Shown here: piece after piece, positions 9,475 to 18,397 of the stretch
Layout: each line of letters begins with the position of its first letter
Position numbering within the stretch: the first letter of the stretch is position 1
Translations under genes and position numbers: made by a program
Assembly: GCF_000235485.1 (NCBI RefSeq)
Contig: NZ_JH378887.1
Location: 191,153 to 255,152, forward strand
Reading direction: 5' to 3'
Length of the DNA stretch: 64,000 bases
Source of the DNA: Streptococcus sp. oral taxon 058 str. F0407
GTDB taxonomy: Bacteria > Bacillota > Bacilli > Lactobacillales > Streptococcaceae
Notes under the pieces: generated by a model
Databases searched by the model: none
The model's input: the letters and a program-made list of their open reading frames with translations, nothing else
What the model was told of the DNA's origin: nothing

Positions 9475-10909
9475 AATCTAATTCATAGTAGGTTCCGGTT
9501 GGCTTTCCAGACTTGATCAGGATACCATTTTGATCGGCATGCGGAAAGACGCGACCAGAAAATACTTTTTCTCCTTTATTGATGAAAATTTCAAAGACTG
9601 AGTTGTCGATGAAGATAGTGGCAGTAGTAGCTTGGTTGTCGATTGGGCAAGAACGAGTGCTTCCAAATTCTTGTGCGTACTGCTCACCAGCCTGGCTACG
9701 ATCTACTGTCACTTGACCATTTACAAGGTCAAAGATGATGGAAAGTCCCTTGCCTTCTTCATCAGCTAGTAAGACAATCTCGCTCTGGCTATTGGCTTCC
9801 AAGTTGAGCTCGAGTTCATAGGTGTTGTTGGTTTGAGTACGATTTGAGAAGACTTCTTCAGAAGCACGGAGTTCCTTGATAGCTGCGATAGGGTATTGGT
9901 AGAGTTTCCCATCTTTGATGGTCAGTTCCTTAACCAGTGAGAGGGCACCTTGATAATCAAATCGATCAGATGGGTAGGCTACATCCGGTAAACCAAGCCA
10001 ACTTACTGCTAGTGCACGTCCGTCAGGAGCGTTGAAGGCTTGAGTTGCATAGGCTTCGAAACCATAGTCTAGATTATGAAGTTGAGACACATCTACTATT
10101 TTAGCATTTTCAGGATCAAAGGAAGCCCCGATTTTGTACATATTTGGAAAGATATTATCGTAGTCTAGAACTTTTTTATCCAATCCTTGTGGACAGTAGA
10201 GAAGGACAGGTTGCTCCCCTACAAAGACCAGATTTGGGCATTCCATCATGTAGGCAGTGCGATCGTTAGCGAAGTCAAGGTCGCCAACTGCTTGCCAGTT
10301 TGTGTAGTCGTTGTCAACAGCCTTGTAGAGACGGACGAAGCCTTTTTTATCCAAATCCTGTCCACCGACGATAGCATAGTATTGACCTTTGAAGTTAAAA
10401 ATTTGTGGGTCGCGGAAGTGGTCGGTAGAGTCTGCTGGCTGGTCAATCAAGACCTTGTCAATCTTGGTAATCTTGCCATCTTTATCCAAAAGAGCGCCAA
10501 TCTGGTAAGGGTGACGAATCCAGTTTTCATCACGGACATTCCCTGTATAGAATAGGAACAACTGATCACCAAACTGCATGGCAGAACCAGAGTAGGCACC
10601 GTGGCTATCTAATGGGGTATCTGGCAAAACTTTGATTCCAGTTTCTCTAAAATGCACCAAATCATCACTTTCAAGCTGCACCCAAGACTTCAAACCATGA
10701 GCTGCACCAAAAGGAAAGTTCTGGTAAAAGAGAATCCATTTGCCATCAAAATAAGAAAAACCATTTGGATCGTTGAGAAGCCCCATTTTAGGCTCGACAT
10801 GGTAATGAGTATGCCAAGGAGATTGTGCCATCTTTTCCTTGATTTGCTTGACTTCATCATCTGTCCAATCTTCGTAGCGTCTGTAGCGACGCTCTGTTGT
10901 CCATTCCAT
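9455..10909 (-). CDS. scrB: ScrB, sucrose-6-phosphate hydrolase (GH32)
   Basis: 484 residues. The GH32 nucleophile motif is NDPNG in GLLNDPNGFSYFDGKW (near residue 47), with FRDPQIF and ECPNLVF (acid/base Glu) further on and a C-terminal beta-sandwich. It cleaves sucrose-6-phosphate, the product of the ScrA phosphotransferase, to glucose-6-phosphate and fructose. AGGAGGAAAGATAAA precedes the ATG. It is transcribed divergently from scrA and coupled to scrR. Confidence 0.95.
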   Translation of the reverse strand: MEWTTERRYRRYEDWTDDEVKQIKEKMAQSPWHTHYHVEPKMGLLNDPNGFSYFDGKWILFYQNFPFGAAHGLKSWVQLESDDLVHFRETGIKVLPDTPLDSHGAYSGSAMQFGDQLFLFYTGNVRDENWIRHPYQIGALLDKDGKITKIDKVLIDQPADSTDHFRDPQIFNFKGQYYAIVGGQDLDKKGFVRLYKAVDNDYTNWQAVGDLDFANDRTAYMMECPNLVFVGEQPVLLYCPQGLDKKVLDYDNIFPNMYKIGASFDPENAKIVDVSQLHNLDYGFEAYATQAFNAPDGRALAVSWLGLPDVAYPSDRFDYQGALSLVKELTIKDGKLYQYPIAAIKELRASEEVFSNRTQTNNTYELELNLEANSQSEIVLLADEEGKGLSIIFDLVNGQVTVDRSQAGEQYAQEFGSTRSCPIDNQATTATIFIDNSVFEIFINKGEKVFSGRVFPHADQNGILIKSGKPTGTYYELDYGRKTN

Positions 10910-10941
10910 TTTATCTTTCCTCCTAAAGTTCTACTATCTTA

Positions 10942-10970
10942 ATAGTAAACGTTTTCGGCAAAAAAAGCAA
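10942..10970 (-). promoter_or_regulatory. scrB promoter with embedded LacI/CcpA-type operator
   Basis: Reading leftward, -35 TTGCTT (complement of 10965-10970), a 17-nt spacer and -10 TACTAT (complement of 10942-10947) precede scrB. The palindromic GTAAACGTTTTCGG at 10945-10958 fills the spacer, the arrangement expected for ScrR or CcpA repression. Confidence 0.6.
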
Positions 10971-11191
10971 GTCTTTTATGTTAAAAAAGAGAAAAAAATG
11001 TCAAACGATTATCACAAAAGAAAAGCAGACAACTCAGTTAATTATCATGAAAATATGAAAGAAATTGAAAAACAAAAGCTTTGAACCCTCTAACATCAGG
11101 ATATTTTTATGAGGAAATGACAGAATCCACTCAAAAACTATCATAAATGAATATAAAGAACAGAATGAAAATAAAAAAATCTGCAAAACGC
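10971..11191. promoter_or_regulatory. scrB-scrA divergent intergenic region
   Basis: AT-rich sequence without a gene. TGTCAAACGATTATCACA at 10999-11016 resembles an additional LacI/CcpA-family half-conserved operator between the two promoters. The rest shows no recognisable element. Confidence 0.35.
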
Positions 11192-11250
11192 TTGACATAT
11201 TTTAGAAACATGATAAAATAATAGTCGTAGGGCGAATAAAATCGCTTTCA
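11192..11250 (+). promoter_or_regulatory. scrA promoter and downstream cre/ScrR-like operator
   Basis: TTGACA (11192-11197), 16 nt, TAAAAT (11214-11219). A cre-like box, TAAAATCGCTTTCA (11237-11250), matches the CcpA consensus except for the second base. It lies about 18 bp downstream of the -10, where a bound repressor would block elongation. Confidence 0.65.
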
Positions 11251-11286
11251 AACAAGAACAAAATTTTTATAAGGAGATTTTTGCAA

Positions 11287-13173
11287 ATGAACAATCAGGA
11301 TATTGCAAAAAAGGTCATCGAAGCCCTTGGCGGACGTGAAAATGTCAACAGTGTAGCCCACTGTGCGACTCGTCTACGTGTCATGGTCAAAGATGAAGGG
11401 AAAATCAATAAGGAAGTGATTGAGAACTTGGATAAAGTTCAAGGAGCTTTCTTTAACTCAGGTCAATACCAAATCATCTTTGGTACTGGTACAGTAAACA
11501 AGATGTACGACGAAGTCGTTGCACTTGGTTTGCCAACATCTTCAAAAGAAGACATGAAAGCTGAAGCTGCTAAACAAGGAAACTGGTTCCAACGTGCTAT
11601 CCGTACTTTCGGTGACGTCTTCGTGCCAATCATTCCAGTTATCGTAGCGACTGGTCTCTTCATGGGTCTTCGTGGTCTCATGAACGCTCTTGGAATGACA
11701 CTTCCAGAAGATGTTACCATTTACAGCCAAATCCTCACAGATACAGCCTTCATCATCTTGCCAGGTTTGGTTGTATGGTCAACCTTCCGCGTATTCGGTG
11801 GAAATCCAGCCGTTGGTATCGTCCTTGGTATGATGCTGGTTTCTGGTTCGCTTCCAAACGCTTGGGCAGTAGCATCAGGTGGTGAAGTAACGGCTATGAA
11901 CTTCTTTGGCTTTATTCCTGTTGTTGGTTTGCAAGGTTCCGTTCTTCCAGCCTTCATCATCGGGGTTGTCGGAGCCAAGTTTGAAAAAGCACTCCGCAAA
12001 GTGGTTCCAGATGTCTTGGATCTCTTGGTGACACCATTCGTGACACTTTTGGTTATGTCTATCCTTGGACTCTTCATCATCGGACCAGTCTTCCACGTTG
12101 TTGAAAACTACATTCTTCTCGGAACAAAAGCGATTCTTGGTTTGCCATTTGGTCTCGGTGGTTTGGTCATCGGTGGGGTTCACCAATTGATCGTCGTATC
12201 AGGTGTGCACCACATCTTCAACTTGCTTGAAGTGCAATTGCTTGCTGCTGACCATGTCAATCCATTCAACGCTATCATCACTGCAGCAATGACAGCTCAA
12301 GGGGCTGCAACTGTTGCCGTTGGTGTCAAAACTAAAAATCCTAAACTGAAAACACTTGCTTTCCCAGCTGCTCTTTCTGCCTTCCTCGGTATTACAGAGC
12401 CTGCTATCTTCGGGGTAAACTTGCGTTTCCGTAAACCATTCTTCCTTTCATTGATCGCTGGTGCTATCGGTGGTGGATTGGCTTCAATCCTTGGACTTGC
12501 TGGTACTGGTAATGGTATCACCATCATCCCTGGTACAATGCTTTACGTTGGGAATGGTCAATTGCTCCAATACCTTCTTATGGTAGCTGTATCATTCGTT
12601 CTTGGTTTTGCACTTACTTACATGTTTGGTTACGAGGACGAAGAAGAAGTTGCTACTGAAGTGGCAACAGAGCGCTTGGTTGAGGAAGAAACAACTGGCA
12701 ACATTCCACTAGCTCCTCAAAACGAAACAATCCAAACTCCTATCGTTGGAGACGTGGTTGCTCTTGAGAATGTTAATGACCCAGTCTTTTCAAGTGGTGC
12801 AATGGGACAAGGGATCGCTGTAAAACCAAGCCAAGGCGTGGTTTACGCACCAACTGATGCCGAAGTATCTATCGCATTTCCAACAGGTCACGCCTTTGGC
12901 TTGAAGACAGCCAATGGAGCTGAGATCTTGATCCACGTTGGTATCGACACTGTATCTATGAACGGTGAAGGCTTTGAAGCAAAAGTTGCTCAAGGCGACA
13001 AGGTCAAAGCAGGTGACGTTCTTGGAACCTTTGACTCAAACAAAATCGCTGCCGCAGGTCTTGACGACACAACAATGGTTATCGTTACCAATACAGCTGA
13101 CTACGCTTCTGTGACACCAGTCGCAAGTGGTTCAGTTGTCAAGGGCGACGCGATCATCGAAGTGAAAGCCTAA
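11287..13173 (+). CDS. scrA: ScrA, sucrose-specific PTS enzyme IIBCA
   Basis: 628 residues from ATG 11287; the in-frame TTG at 11281 is only 4 nt from the AAGGAG at 11271-11276, so the ATG fits better. Domain order is IIB (phosphorylated Cys in NSVAHCATRLRV, near residue 25), IIC with about ten membrane segments (residues 100-450), and IIA at the C-terminus (HVGIDTVSMNGEGF with the active His region, near 545). It imports sucrose as sucrose-6-phosphate, which ScrB then hydrolyses. It is followed by a strong terminator. Confidence 0.95.
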   Translation: MNNQDIAKKVIEALGGRENVNSVAHCATRLRVMVKDEGKINKEVIENLDKVQGAFFNSGQYQIIFGTGTVNKMYDEVVALGLPTSSKEDMKAEAAKQGNWFQRAIRTFGDVFVPIIPVIVATGLFMGLRGLMNALGMTLPEDVTIYSQILTDTAFIILPGLVVWSTFRVFGGNPAVGIVLGMMLVSGSLPNAWAVASGGEVTAMNFFGFIPVVGLQGSVLPAFIIGVVGAKFEKALRKVVPDVLDLLVTPFVTLLVMSILGLFIIGPVFHVVENYILLGTKAILGLPFGLGGLVIGGVHQLIVVSGVHHIFNLLEVQLLAADHVNPFNAIITAAMTAQGAATVAVGVKTKNPKLKTLAFPAALSAFLGITEPAIFGVNLRFRKPFFLSLIAGAIGGGLASILGLAGTGNGITIIPGTMLYVGNGQLLQYLLMVAVSFVLGFALTYMFGYEDEEEVATEVATERLVEEETTGNIPLAPQNETIQTPIVGDVVALENVNDPVFSSGAMGQGIAVKPSQGVVYAPTDAEVSIAFPTGHAFGLKTANGAEILIHVGIDTVSMNGEGFEAKVAQGDKVKAGDVLGTFDSNKIAAAGLDDTTMVIVTNTADYASVTPVASGSVVKGDAIIEVKA

Positions 13174-13194
13174 TCCTCTTCAAAAATCAAATCT

Positions 13195-13226
13195 AAAAAC
13201 GAACAAATGAATGTTTGTTCGTTTTT
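13195..13226 (+). terminator. scrA terminator
   Basis: A perfect 13-bp stem, AAAAACGAACAAA (13195-13207) with TTTGTTCGTTTTT (13214-13226), and a 6-nt loop. It separates scrA from scrK, which has its own promoter. Confidence 0.9.
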
Positions 13227-13289
13227 GCTTGAATGGTAAGATTTACAGAGGAAAATCTAAAAAATAGAGAAATGTAGACTTTCAAAATG

Positions 13290-13298
13290 TGCTATAAT
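13290..13298 (+). promoter_or_regulatory. scrK promoter, extended -10
   Basis: TGC then TATAAT at 13293-13298, an extended -10 element without a convincing -35. It lies 28 bp upstream of the scrK ATG. Confidence 0.6.
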
Positions 13299-13325
13299 AG
13301 AGAAAACAAAGATAAGAGGTTTATC

Positions 13326-14213
13326 ATGACGAAATTATACGGAAGCTTAGAAGCAGGCGGTACAAAGTTTGTCTGTGCTGTCGGAGATGAAAATTTTAAC
13401 ATTGTAGAAAAAACACAATTTCCTACAACAACTCCTATCGAGACCCTCGATAAAACCATCGAATTCTTTTCAAAATTCGATAATCTTGCAGGTCTTGCTG
13501 TCGGATCATTTGGTCCGATCGATATCGACAAAAACTCAAAAACTTATGGCTTTATCACAACAACTCCGAAACCAAACTGGGCAAATGTAGACTTGCTTGG
13601 AGCCCTCCGTCGCGCCCTAAATGTGCCAATGTACTTCACTACAGACGTAAACAGCTCTGCTTATGGTGAAGTGGTTGCCCGTAACAATGCTGGTGGTCGT
13701 ATCGAAAACTTGGTCTACTACACTATCGGTACAGGAATCGGTGCAGGTGTCATCCAACGTGGTGAGTTTATCGGTGGTGTGGGTCACCCTGAGATGGGTC
13801 ACTACTATGTGGCTAAACACCCAATGGATGTGGAGAAAGAATTTAACGGCGTTTGTCCTTTCCACAAGGGCTGTTTGGAAGGATTTGCGGCTGGTCCAAG
13901 TCTCGAAGCTCGTACAGGTATTCGTGGTGAAAACATCGAACTCAACAGTTCTGTCTGGGACGTTCAAGCCTACTATATCGCTCAGGCTGCGGTCAATGCT
14001 ACAGTGACTTTCCGTCCAGACGTGATCGTCTTTGGTGGTGGAGTCATGGCCCAACAACACATGCTGGACCGTGTGCGTGAGAAGTTCACTGCTCTTCTCA
14101 ACGGCTACCTACCAGTACCAGACGTGCGTGACTACATCGTGACGCCAGCAGTCGCAGGAAATGGTTCCGCTACACTTGGAAACTTTGTCCTTGCAAAAGA
14201 AGTTTCAAAATAA
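13326..14213 (+). CDS. scrK: ScrK, fructokinase (ROK family)
   Basis: 295 residues from ATG 13326; a longer in-frame reading from 13287 crosses the promoter and is rejected. The ATP-binding motif is GSLEAGGTKFVCAVG at the N-terminus. The ROK zinc site is formed by GHPEMGHY and CPFHKGC near residues 160-185. It phosphorylates the fructose released by ScrB to fructose-6-phosphate, completing sucrose entry to glycolysis. It is preceded by its own promoter and followed by a terminator hairpin. Confidence 0.94.
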   Translation: MTKLYGSLEAGGTKFVCAVGDENFNIVEKTQFPTTTPIETLDKTIEFFSKFDNLAGLAVGSFGPIDIDKNSKTYGFITTTPKPNWANVDLLGALRRALNVPMYFTTDVNSSAYGEVVARNNAGGRIENLVYYTIGTGIGAGVIQRGEFIGGVGHPEMGHYYVAKHPMDVEKEFNGVCPFHKGCLEGFAAGPSLEARTGIRGENIELNSSVWDVQAYYIAQAAVNATVTFRPDVIVFGGGVMAQQHMLDRVREKFTALLNGYLPVPDVRDYIVTPAVAGNGSATLGNFVLAKEVSK

Positions 14214-14221
14214 ACCACAAA

Positions 14222-14245
14222 ATCCACTTGGGAAACCAAACGGAT
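14222..14245 (+). terminator. scrK terminator, copy 1 of a duplicated hairpin
   Basis: ATCC/GGAT and TTGG/CCAA stems around a GAAA tetraloop with two mismatches between them, followed by GTTTTC. Its core, CTTGGGAAACCAAACGGAT, recurs at 14504-14522. Confidence 0.6.
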
Positions 14246-14494
14246 GTTTTCTTTGAAGACAATGTTTTTCGAGCCTTTCCTTAAGTGATTACGGACGGTA
14301 GCGACTTTCTTCGAAATTCCATACCTAAAGTTTGAGCCTAATATCTCAAAGTTTCCGAACACCTGAAACCATTAGATTTCAGGTGTTTCTATCACGGCGG
14401 AAAGTCTAGGTAAGTTCTCGCTTCACTCGCGAAAATAGGAATGATTTCCATAACAAAGTATATTTAGTATCAAGCAATAGTCTGTCTATGTTCG
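14246..14494. other. Gene-free stretch between two copies of a terminator hairpin
   Basis: No coding sequence is recognised. It contains a further hairpin (14358-14387). The flanking 19-bp identical cores suggest the segment was inserted into, or duplicated with, the scrK terminator. It matches no BOX or RUP element that I can recall. Confidence 0.4.
14358..14387. terminator. Hairpin inside the scrK-downstream region
   Basis: AACACCTGAAA (14358-14368) pairs with TTTCAGGTGTT (14377-14387) around an 8-nt loop. Short A/T flanks only; it is possibly a relic terminator. Confidence 0.5.
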
Positions 14495-14526
14495 AAAAAT
14501 CCGCTTGGGAAACCAAACGGATTTTT
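14495..14526. terminator. Terminator, copy 2, shared by scrK region and TVP38 gene
   Basis: AAAAATCCG (14495-14503) pairs with CGGATTTTT (14518-14526), plus an inner TTGG/CCAA stem and a GAAA tetraloop. A/T tracts on both sides make it bidirectional. It lies between convergent scrK and the leftward membrane protein gene. Confidence 0.85.
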
Positions 14527-14532
14527 CTATTC

Positions 14533-15150
14533 TCAAAATATCTGCCAGAAGAAATCAATAATATAGGTCAAGCCATAGGTGTAAACCACTAGGGTAAAGG
14601 GCTTGGTCAAAACGATGATAATCATATAGCGCTTGAAGGTCATCTTAGTAAGAGCAGCTAGCATGCAGAGAAAGTCAGCTGGGCTAACTGGCCAGATCAT
14701 CATAAAGATAAAGAAACGCTCGAAACGATTGCCCTTATCTAGCCAGCCGATGTATTTGTCATAGGTGCGCTTGCTGACGACGGACTGGACAAAGGCAGCC
14801 CCGTAGAGACGCACGAGGTAAAAGATAATGGCACAGCCAATCACGATGCCGATATAATTATAGATGGTTCCGATGATGTGCCCGTAAATAAAGACCCCAG
14901 CCACTGAGGTCAAAGCACCTGGAATGATCGGAACGACGGTTTGTAGGATCTGTAGAAAGATAAAGAGTGGTGGCCCCCAAATCCCAGCTTGCTGGATAAA
15001 GGCCGATAGGGTTTCCTTGGACTGTAACACTCCCGCCTGATAGGCCCAAATGCAGAAAATCAAGGTGCCGACTCCCCCGACGATAGACGAAATATTGATG
15101 ACTTGCTGTAGAAGGGGAGAAACAGCTTTCATTTGCTTATGCTGTGACAT
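14533..15150 (-). CDS. TVP38/TMEM64-family (SNARE-associated domain) membrane protein
   Basis: 205 residues with about five hydrophobic segments. The central part (PLFIFLQILQTVVPIIPGALTSVAG then GTIYNYIGIVIGCAIIFYLVRLYG) carries the re-entrant loop and glycine pattern of the DedA/TVP38 superfamily, whose members are linked to lipid scrambling and membrane homeostasis. The exact substrate is unknown. It is a single gene, convergent with scrK. The start ATG at 15150 is preceded by AAGGAG on the minus strand. Confidence 0.8.
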   Translation of the reverse strand: MSQHKQMKAVSPLLQQVINISSIVGGVGTLIFCIWAYQAGVLQSKETLSAFIQQAGIWGPPLFIFLQILQTVVPIIPGALTSVAGVFIYGHIIGTIYNYIGIVIGCAIIFYLVRLYGAAFVQSVVSKRTYDKYIGWLDKGNRFERFFIFMMIWPVSPADFLCMLAALTKMTFKRYMIIIVLTKPFTLVVYTYGLTYIIDFFWQIF

Positions 15151-15259
15151 AGAAACTCCTTATAGATAGTATGATACTACTATATCATATTTTGATAAAA
15201 GAAGGGGGAAATGACTGTATTGTGTTAGAGGATAGCTGATAGGTTTTTAACTTTAAATA

Positions 15260-15284
15260 TGTTATACTAAGACTAGTGTATAAT
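15260..15284 (+). promoter_or_regulatory. Candidate hsdRMS promoters
   Basis: Two possible -10 boxes lie 50-75 bp upstream of hsdR: TGT-TATACT (extended, 15260-15268) and TATAAT (15279-15284). Neither has a strong -35. Confidence 0.45.
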
Positions 15285-15334
15285 TTGAGGACATCATGAT
15301 ATGAAAGCTTTAACAGAATAAGAAAGGTTTTTTG

Positions 15335-18300
15335 ATGGCAAAGAAAAAAGATTTTTCTGAATTAACGAGGGTACAAATTCCAGCAGCTCTACACCTTATG
15401 AGACTGGGCTATACCTATCTTCCCCGTAATGGGAAGGAGATTGCAGAACGTGATCCAGATACCAATATCCTCGTATCTGTTTTTAAGGAGCAATTTTTAA
15501 AATTTAACAACTACCTGACAGAGGAAGACTTTGAGAGAGAACTGGCCAATATCAAGTTGGAACTAGATCAAAATGACTTGGGACGTTCTTTCTTTAGACG
15601 CCTGCAAGGTCAGGAAGATACTGTTTATATTGACTGGGAAAACCCTGAAGCCAATACTTTTCATCTAGCGCTTGAAGTCACTTGTAAAAACGGCCAGGAT
15701 GAATTCCGTCCTGACATTGTCGTATTTATCAATGGTCTGCCTCTTTCTTATATCGAAGTGAAACAGCCAAATGCGATTCGAGATGGGAAAACAGGAATTC
15801 AGTCGGAGCAAGACAGAACTAGACAACGTTTTGAAAATCGCAAGTTCCGCCGTTTTAACAATATCACCCAGTTGATAGCTCTGTCTGATAACTTGCCCTA
15901 TATCAGTGGACAAGGTCAACAGAAACAGGGCTCTTACTACGGTTCAAATGCCTATTCAAAAACCAAGTTTAATGCTTTCAAGGAAGAAAGAGAAGAAGAT
16001 TTTCTTCATTCCTTAGCAACCTTAACAGAGGACCAAATCGACTTCGTTTTAGATGACATGAACCACTTTGCCCTCAAGTCCCAGCCAGAATTCAAAACAA
16101 ACCTAAACCCTGACACACCTTGCAATGCCTTTCTGTCCTCCTTGTATCAGAAAGAACGCCTGCTCTTTATGCTACGTTTTGGACTAGTCTATGTAGAGGA
16201 AGAGAGCAAGGAAGGTCAGATGCAACTGCAGAAGCATGTCATGCGCTACCCTCAGTATTTTGCGACACGTGCCATTGAAGAAACAATTGCAAAAGGTGTT
16301 AAGAAGGGAGTTATCTGGCATACACAAGGTTCAGGGAAGACAGCCTTGGCTTTCTTCAATATCCGCTATCTGACCAATTATTTCTCAAAACAGGGAATTG
16401 TCCCTCAGTTTTACTTTGTCGTGGATCGTTTGGATCTGGCAGACCAAGCCTTTAAAGAATTTACCAAACGAGGGCTCAAGGTTAAGCGTATCAACAGCCC
16501 TCAAGAGCTCAATCAAAAACAAGATGGCTATGATGTCGCTGTGGTCAATATCCAGAAGTTCAAGGATAATTCAGACTTGACTGACCGCTCTGGTTATGAC
16601 CTCAATCGTCAAAATATCTACTTTATCGATGAAGCCCATCGCTCTTATAATGAACGCGGTTCCTACCTACCAAATCTCTATCAGGCAGACACCAATGCAA
16701 TCAAGATTGCCTTGACTGGAACTCCATTGATCACCTATAAGAAAGATGGCAAGACCAAGGAAAATCATGCGACCACACGTGATATTTTTGGGGACTATAT
16801 CCACAAATACTACTACAACCAGTCTATCGATGATGGCTTTACCCTACGTTTGATGCGAGAAGATATCGAGACTTCTTATAAAGACAATCTCAGATCCATC
16901 AATGAAGAGATCCAACGTGGAGGCTTGTCCAAGGAGGATATCTTTGCTCACACTCGTTATGTAGAACCTATGTTAGACTTTATCATCGAGGACTTTAATC
17001 GTGCACGTGATGTAATTTTTGATGATCAGACGATTGGTGGCATGATCGTCTGTGACTCATCAAAGCAGGCGCGTGAGCTTGAAAAGCAATTAGAAAAACG
17101 TCGTAAAGCTGGAACAATCAACTTGACATCTGCATTGATTCTCCATGATGAGGGAGATAAGGAAGAAAAGAAAGACAAGGTAGATGCTTACAAAGAAGGC
17201 AAAATTGACCTTATCATCGTCTACTCCATGCTCTTGACAGGTTTTGATGCTCCGCGTCTCAAACGTCTCTACCTAGGGCGTAAAATCAAGGCTCATAACC
17301 TTTTACAGACTCTAACCCGTGTCAATCGTCCATACAAGGACTATCTATTTGGCTATGTCATCGACTTTGCGGATATTTCGAAAGAGTTTGATAGGACCAA
17401 TCGTGCCTATCTGGAAGAACTCAATCAAGAGTATGATACGGCCTTGACAGGGGAAAATGGAGAGGATATTTTTGGCTCGCTCTTTGTCCCTGCAGACGAG
17501 ATTTCTCATGAATTAAGGAAGACTGAGCTAATCTTGCTTGACTATCCGACAGATAATCTGGAATACTTTTCCCAAGCTATCAATGATATCAAGGATAGAA
17601 AGCAGTTAATCGATCTACGAAAAGCTTTGGAGTCTATCAAGCAGTATTACAATATTGCTCGTCTCCTTGGTTACCATCACTTGATCGAGCAGATTGACAT
17701 TGCTCAGGTCGCAATCTTGCTCAATATCCTCTCTAGACGGATGCTGACACTGTCCTTGATTGATAAACCAGCTGACTTTTCTAGTCAAACGCTCTTAAAT
17801 TTAGCGATGTCTGAGACCAGTTTTAGTTTTGTCAAGATTGCAGAGGAAGAACTTCGCCTAGCAGCTAATGACCTGGAGGATTGGAGACGTCGGGTAGCTG
17901 GTAAGATTAAAAAACAGCGTGATGAAAAGGATCCTGAGTGGGTTTCTCTCTACGAAGAATTCCAACGTATCATGCAAAAACATTTTATCTATGGCCAAGA
18001 AGGCTATACGATGGAAAATATCAAGGAAACACAAAAAGACTATGAAGAACTTTTTAAGTCAGTGGAGGATTATTATACTCGTATGAGACGATTGACCATG
18101 AACTTTAACGGAGATGAAATGGCAGCTCGTTCATACAAGCATGTGACCAACTCGACTGTGGTCAGTGAATTTCCTGCTATTTACCATGTCATCAAAGGTT
18201 CTAAGGTTAAATTAGACCATAGAATCGGTCAAAATCAAGGGGTTCTAGATAATGAGGAATACCTAAAGCGAATGATTCGCGAGCAAGCCCGAAAAGAAAT

Positions 18301-18397
18301 GAAGAAAAACCAATCAGCTAGCAATATGGCCAAACAAGATTTTGATAGATTGGTTGAATCGCTATTTGAAGGATATGAAGAGGAATACCAACACTAA
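15335..18397 (+). CDS. hsdR: HsdR, type I restriction endonuclease subunit
   Basis: 1020 residues from ATG 15335 after AGAAAGG; the in-frame TTG at 15332 is less likely. The N-terminal PD-(D/E)xK nuclease has Asp127 and Glu141-x-Lys143 (YIEVKQ). The helicase motor has Walker A GSGKT at 332-336 and DEAH at 432-435, then superfamily 2 C-terminal motifs (LTGFDAPRLKRLYLGR, TRVNRPY). It translocates and cuts DNA lacking host methylation, in complex with HsdM and HsdS. The TAA overlaps the ATG of hsdM by one base. All motifs look intact. Confidence 0.95.
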   Translation: MAKKKDFSELTRVQIPAALHLMRLGYTYLPRNGKEIAERDPDTNILVSVFKEQFLKFNNYLTEEDFERELANIKLELDQNDLGRSFFRRLQGQEDTVYIDWENPEANTFHLALEVTCKNGQDEFRPDIVVFINGLPLSYIEVKQPNAIRDGKTGIQSEQDRTRQRFENRKFRRFNNITQLIALSDNLPYISGQGQQKQGSYYGSNAYSKTKFNAFKEEREEDFLHSLATLTEDQIDFVLDDMNHFALKSQPEFKTNLNPDTPCNAFLSSLYQKERLLFMLRFGLVYVEEESKEGQMQLQKHVMRYPQYFATRAIEETIAKGVKKGVIWHTQGSGKTALAFFNIRYLTNYFSKQGIVPQFYFVVDRLDLADQAFKEFTKRGLKVKRINSPQELNQKQDGYDVAVVNIQKFKDNSDLTDRSGYDLNRQNIYFIDEAHRSYNERGSYLPNLYQADTNAIKIALTGTPLITYKKDGKTKENHATTRDIFGDYIHKYYYNQSIDDGFTLRLMREDIETSYKDNLRSINEEIQRGGLSKEDIFAHTRYVEPMLDFIIEDFNRARDVIFDDQTIGGMIVCDSSKQARELEKQLEKRRKAGTINLTSALILHDEGDKEEKKDKVDAYKEGKIDLIIVYSMLLTGFDAPRLKRLYLGRKIKAHNLLQTLTRVNRPYKDYLFGYVIDFADISKEFDRTNRAYLEELNQEYDTALTGENGEDIFGSLFVPADEISHELRKTELILLDYPTDNLEYFSQAINDIKDRKQLIDLRKALESIKQYYNIARLLGYHHLIEQIDIAQVAILLNILSRRMLTLSLIDKPADFSSQTLLNLAMSETSFSFVKIAEEELRLAANDLEDWRRRVAGKIKKQRDEKDPEWVSLYEEFQRIMQKHFIYGQEGYTMENIKETQKDYEELFKSVEDYYTRMRRLTMNFNGDEMAARSYKHVTNSTVVSEFPAIYHVIKGSKVKLDHRIGQNQGVLDNEEYLKRMIREQARKEMKKNQSASNMAKQDFDRLVESLFEGYEEEYQH

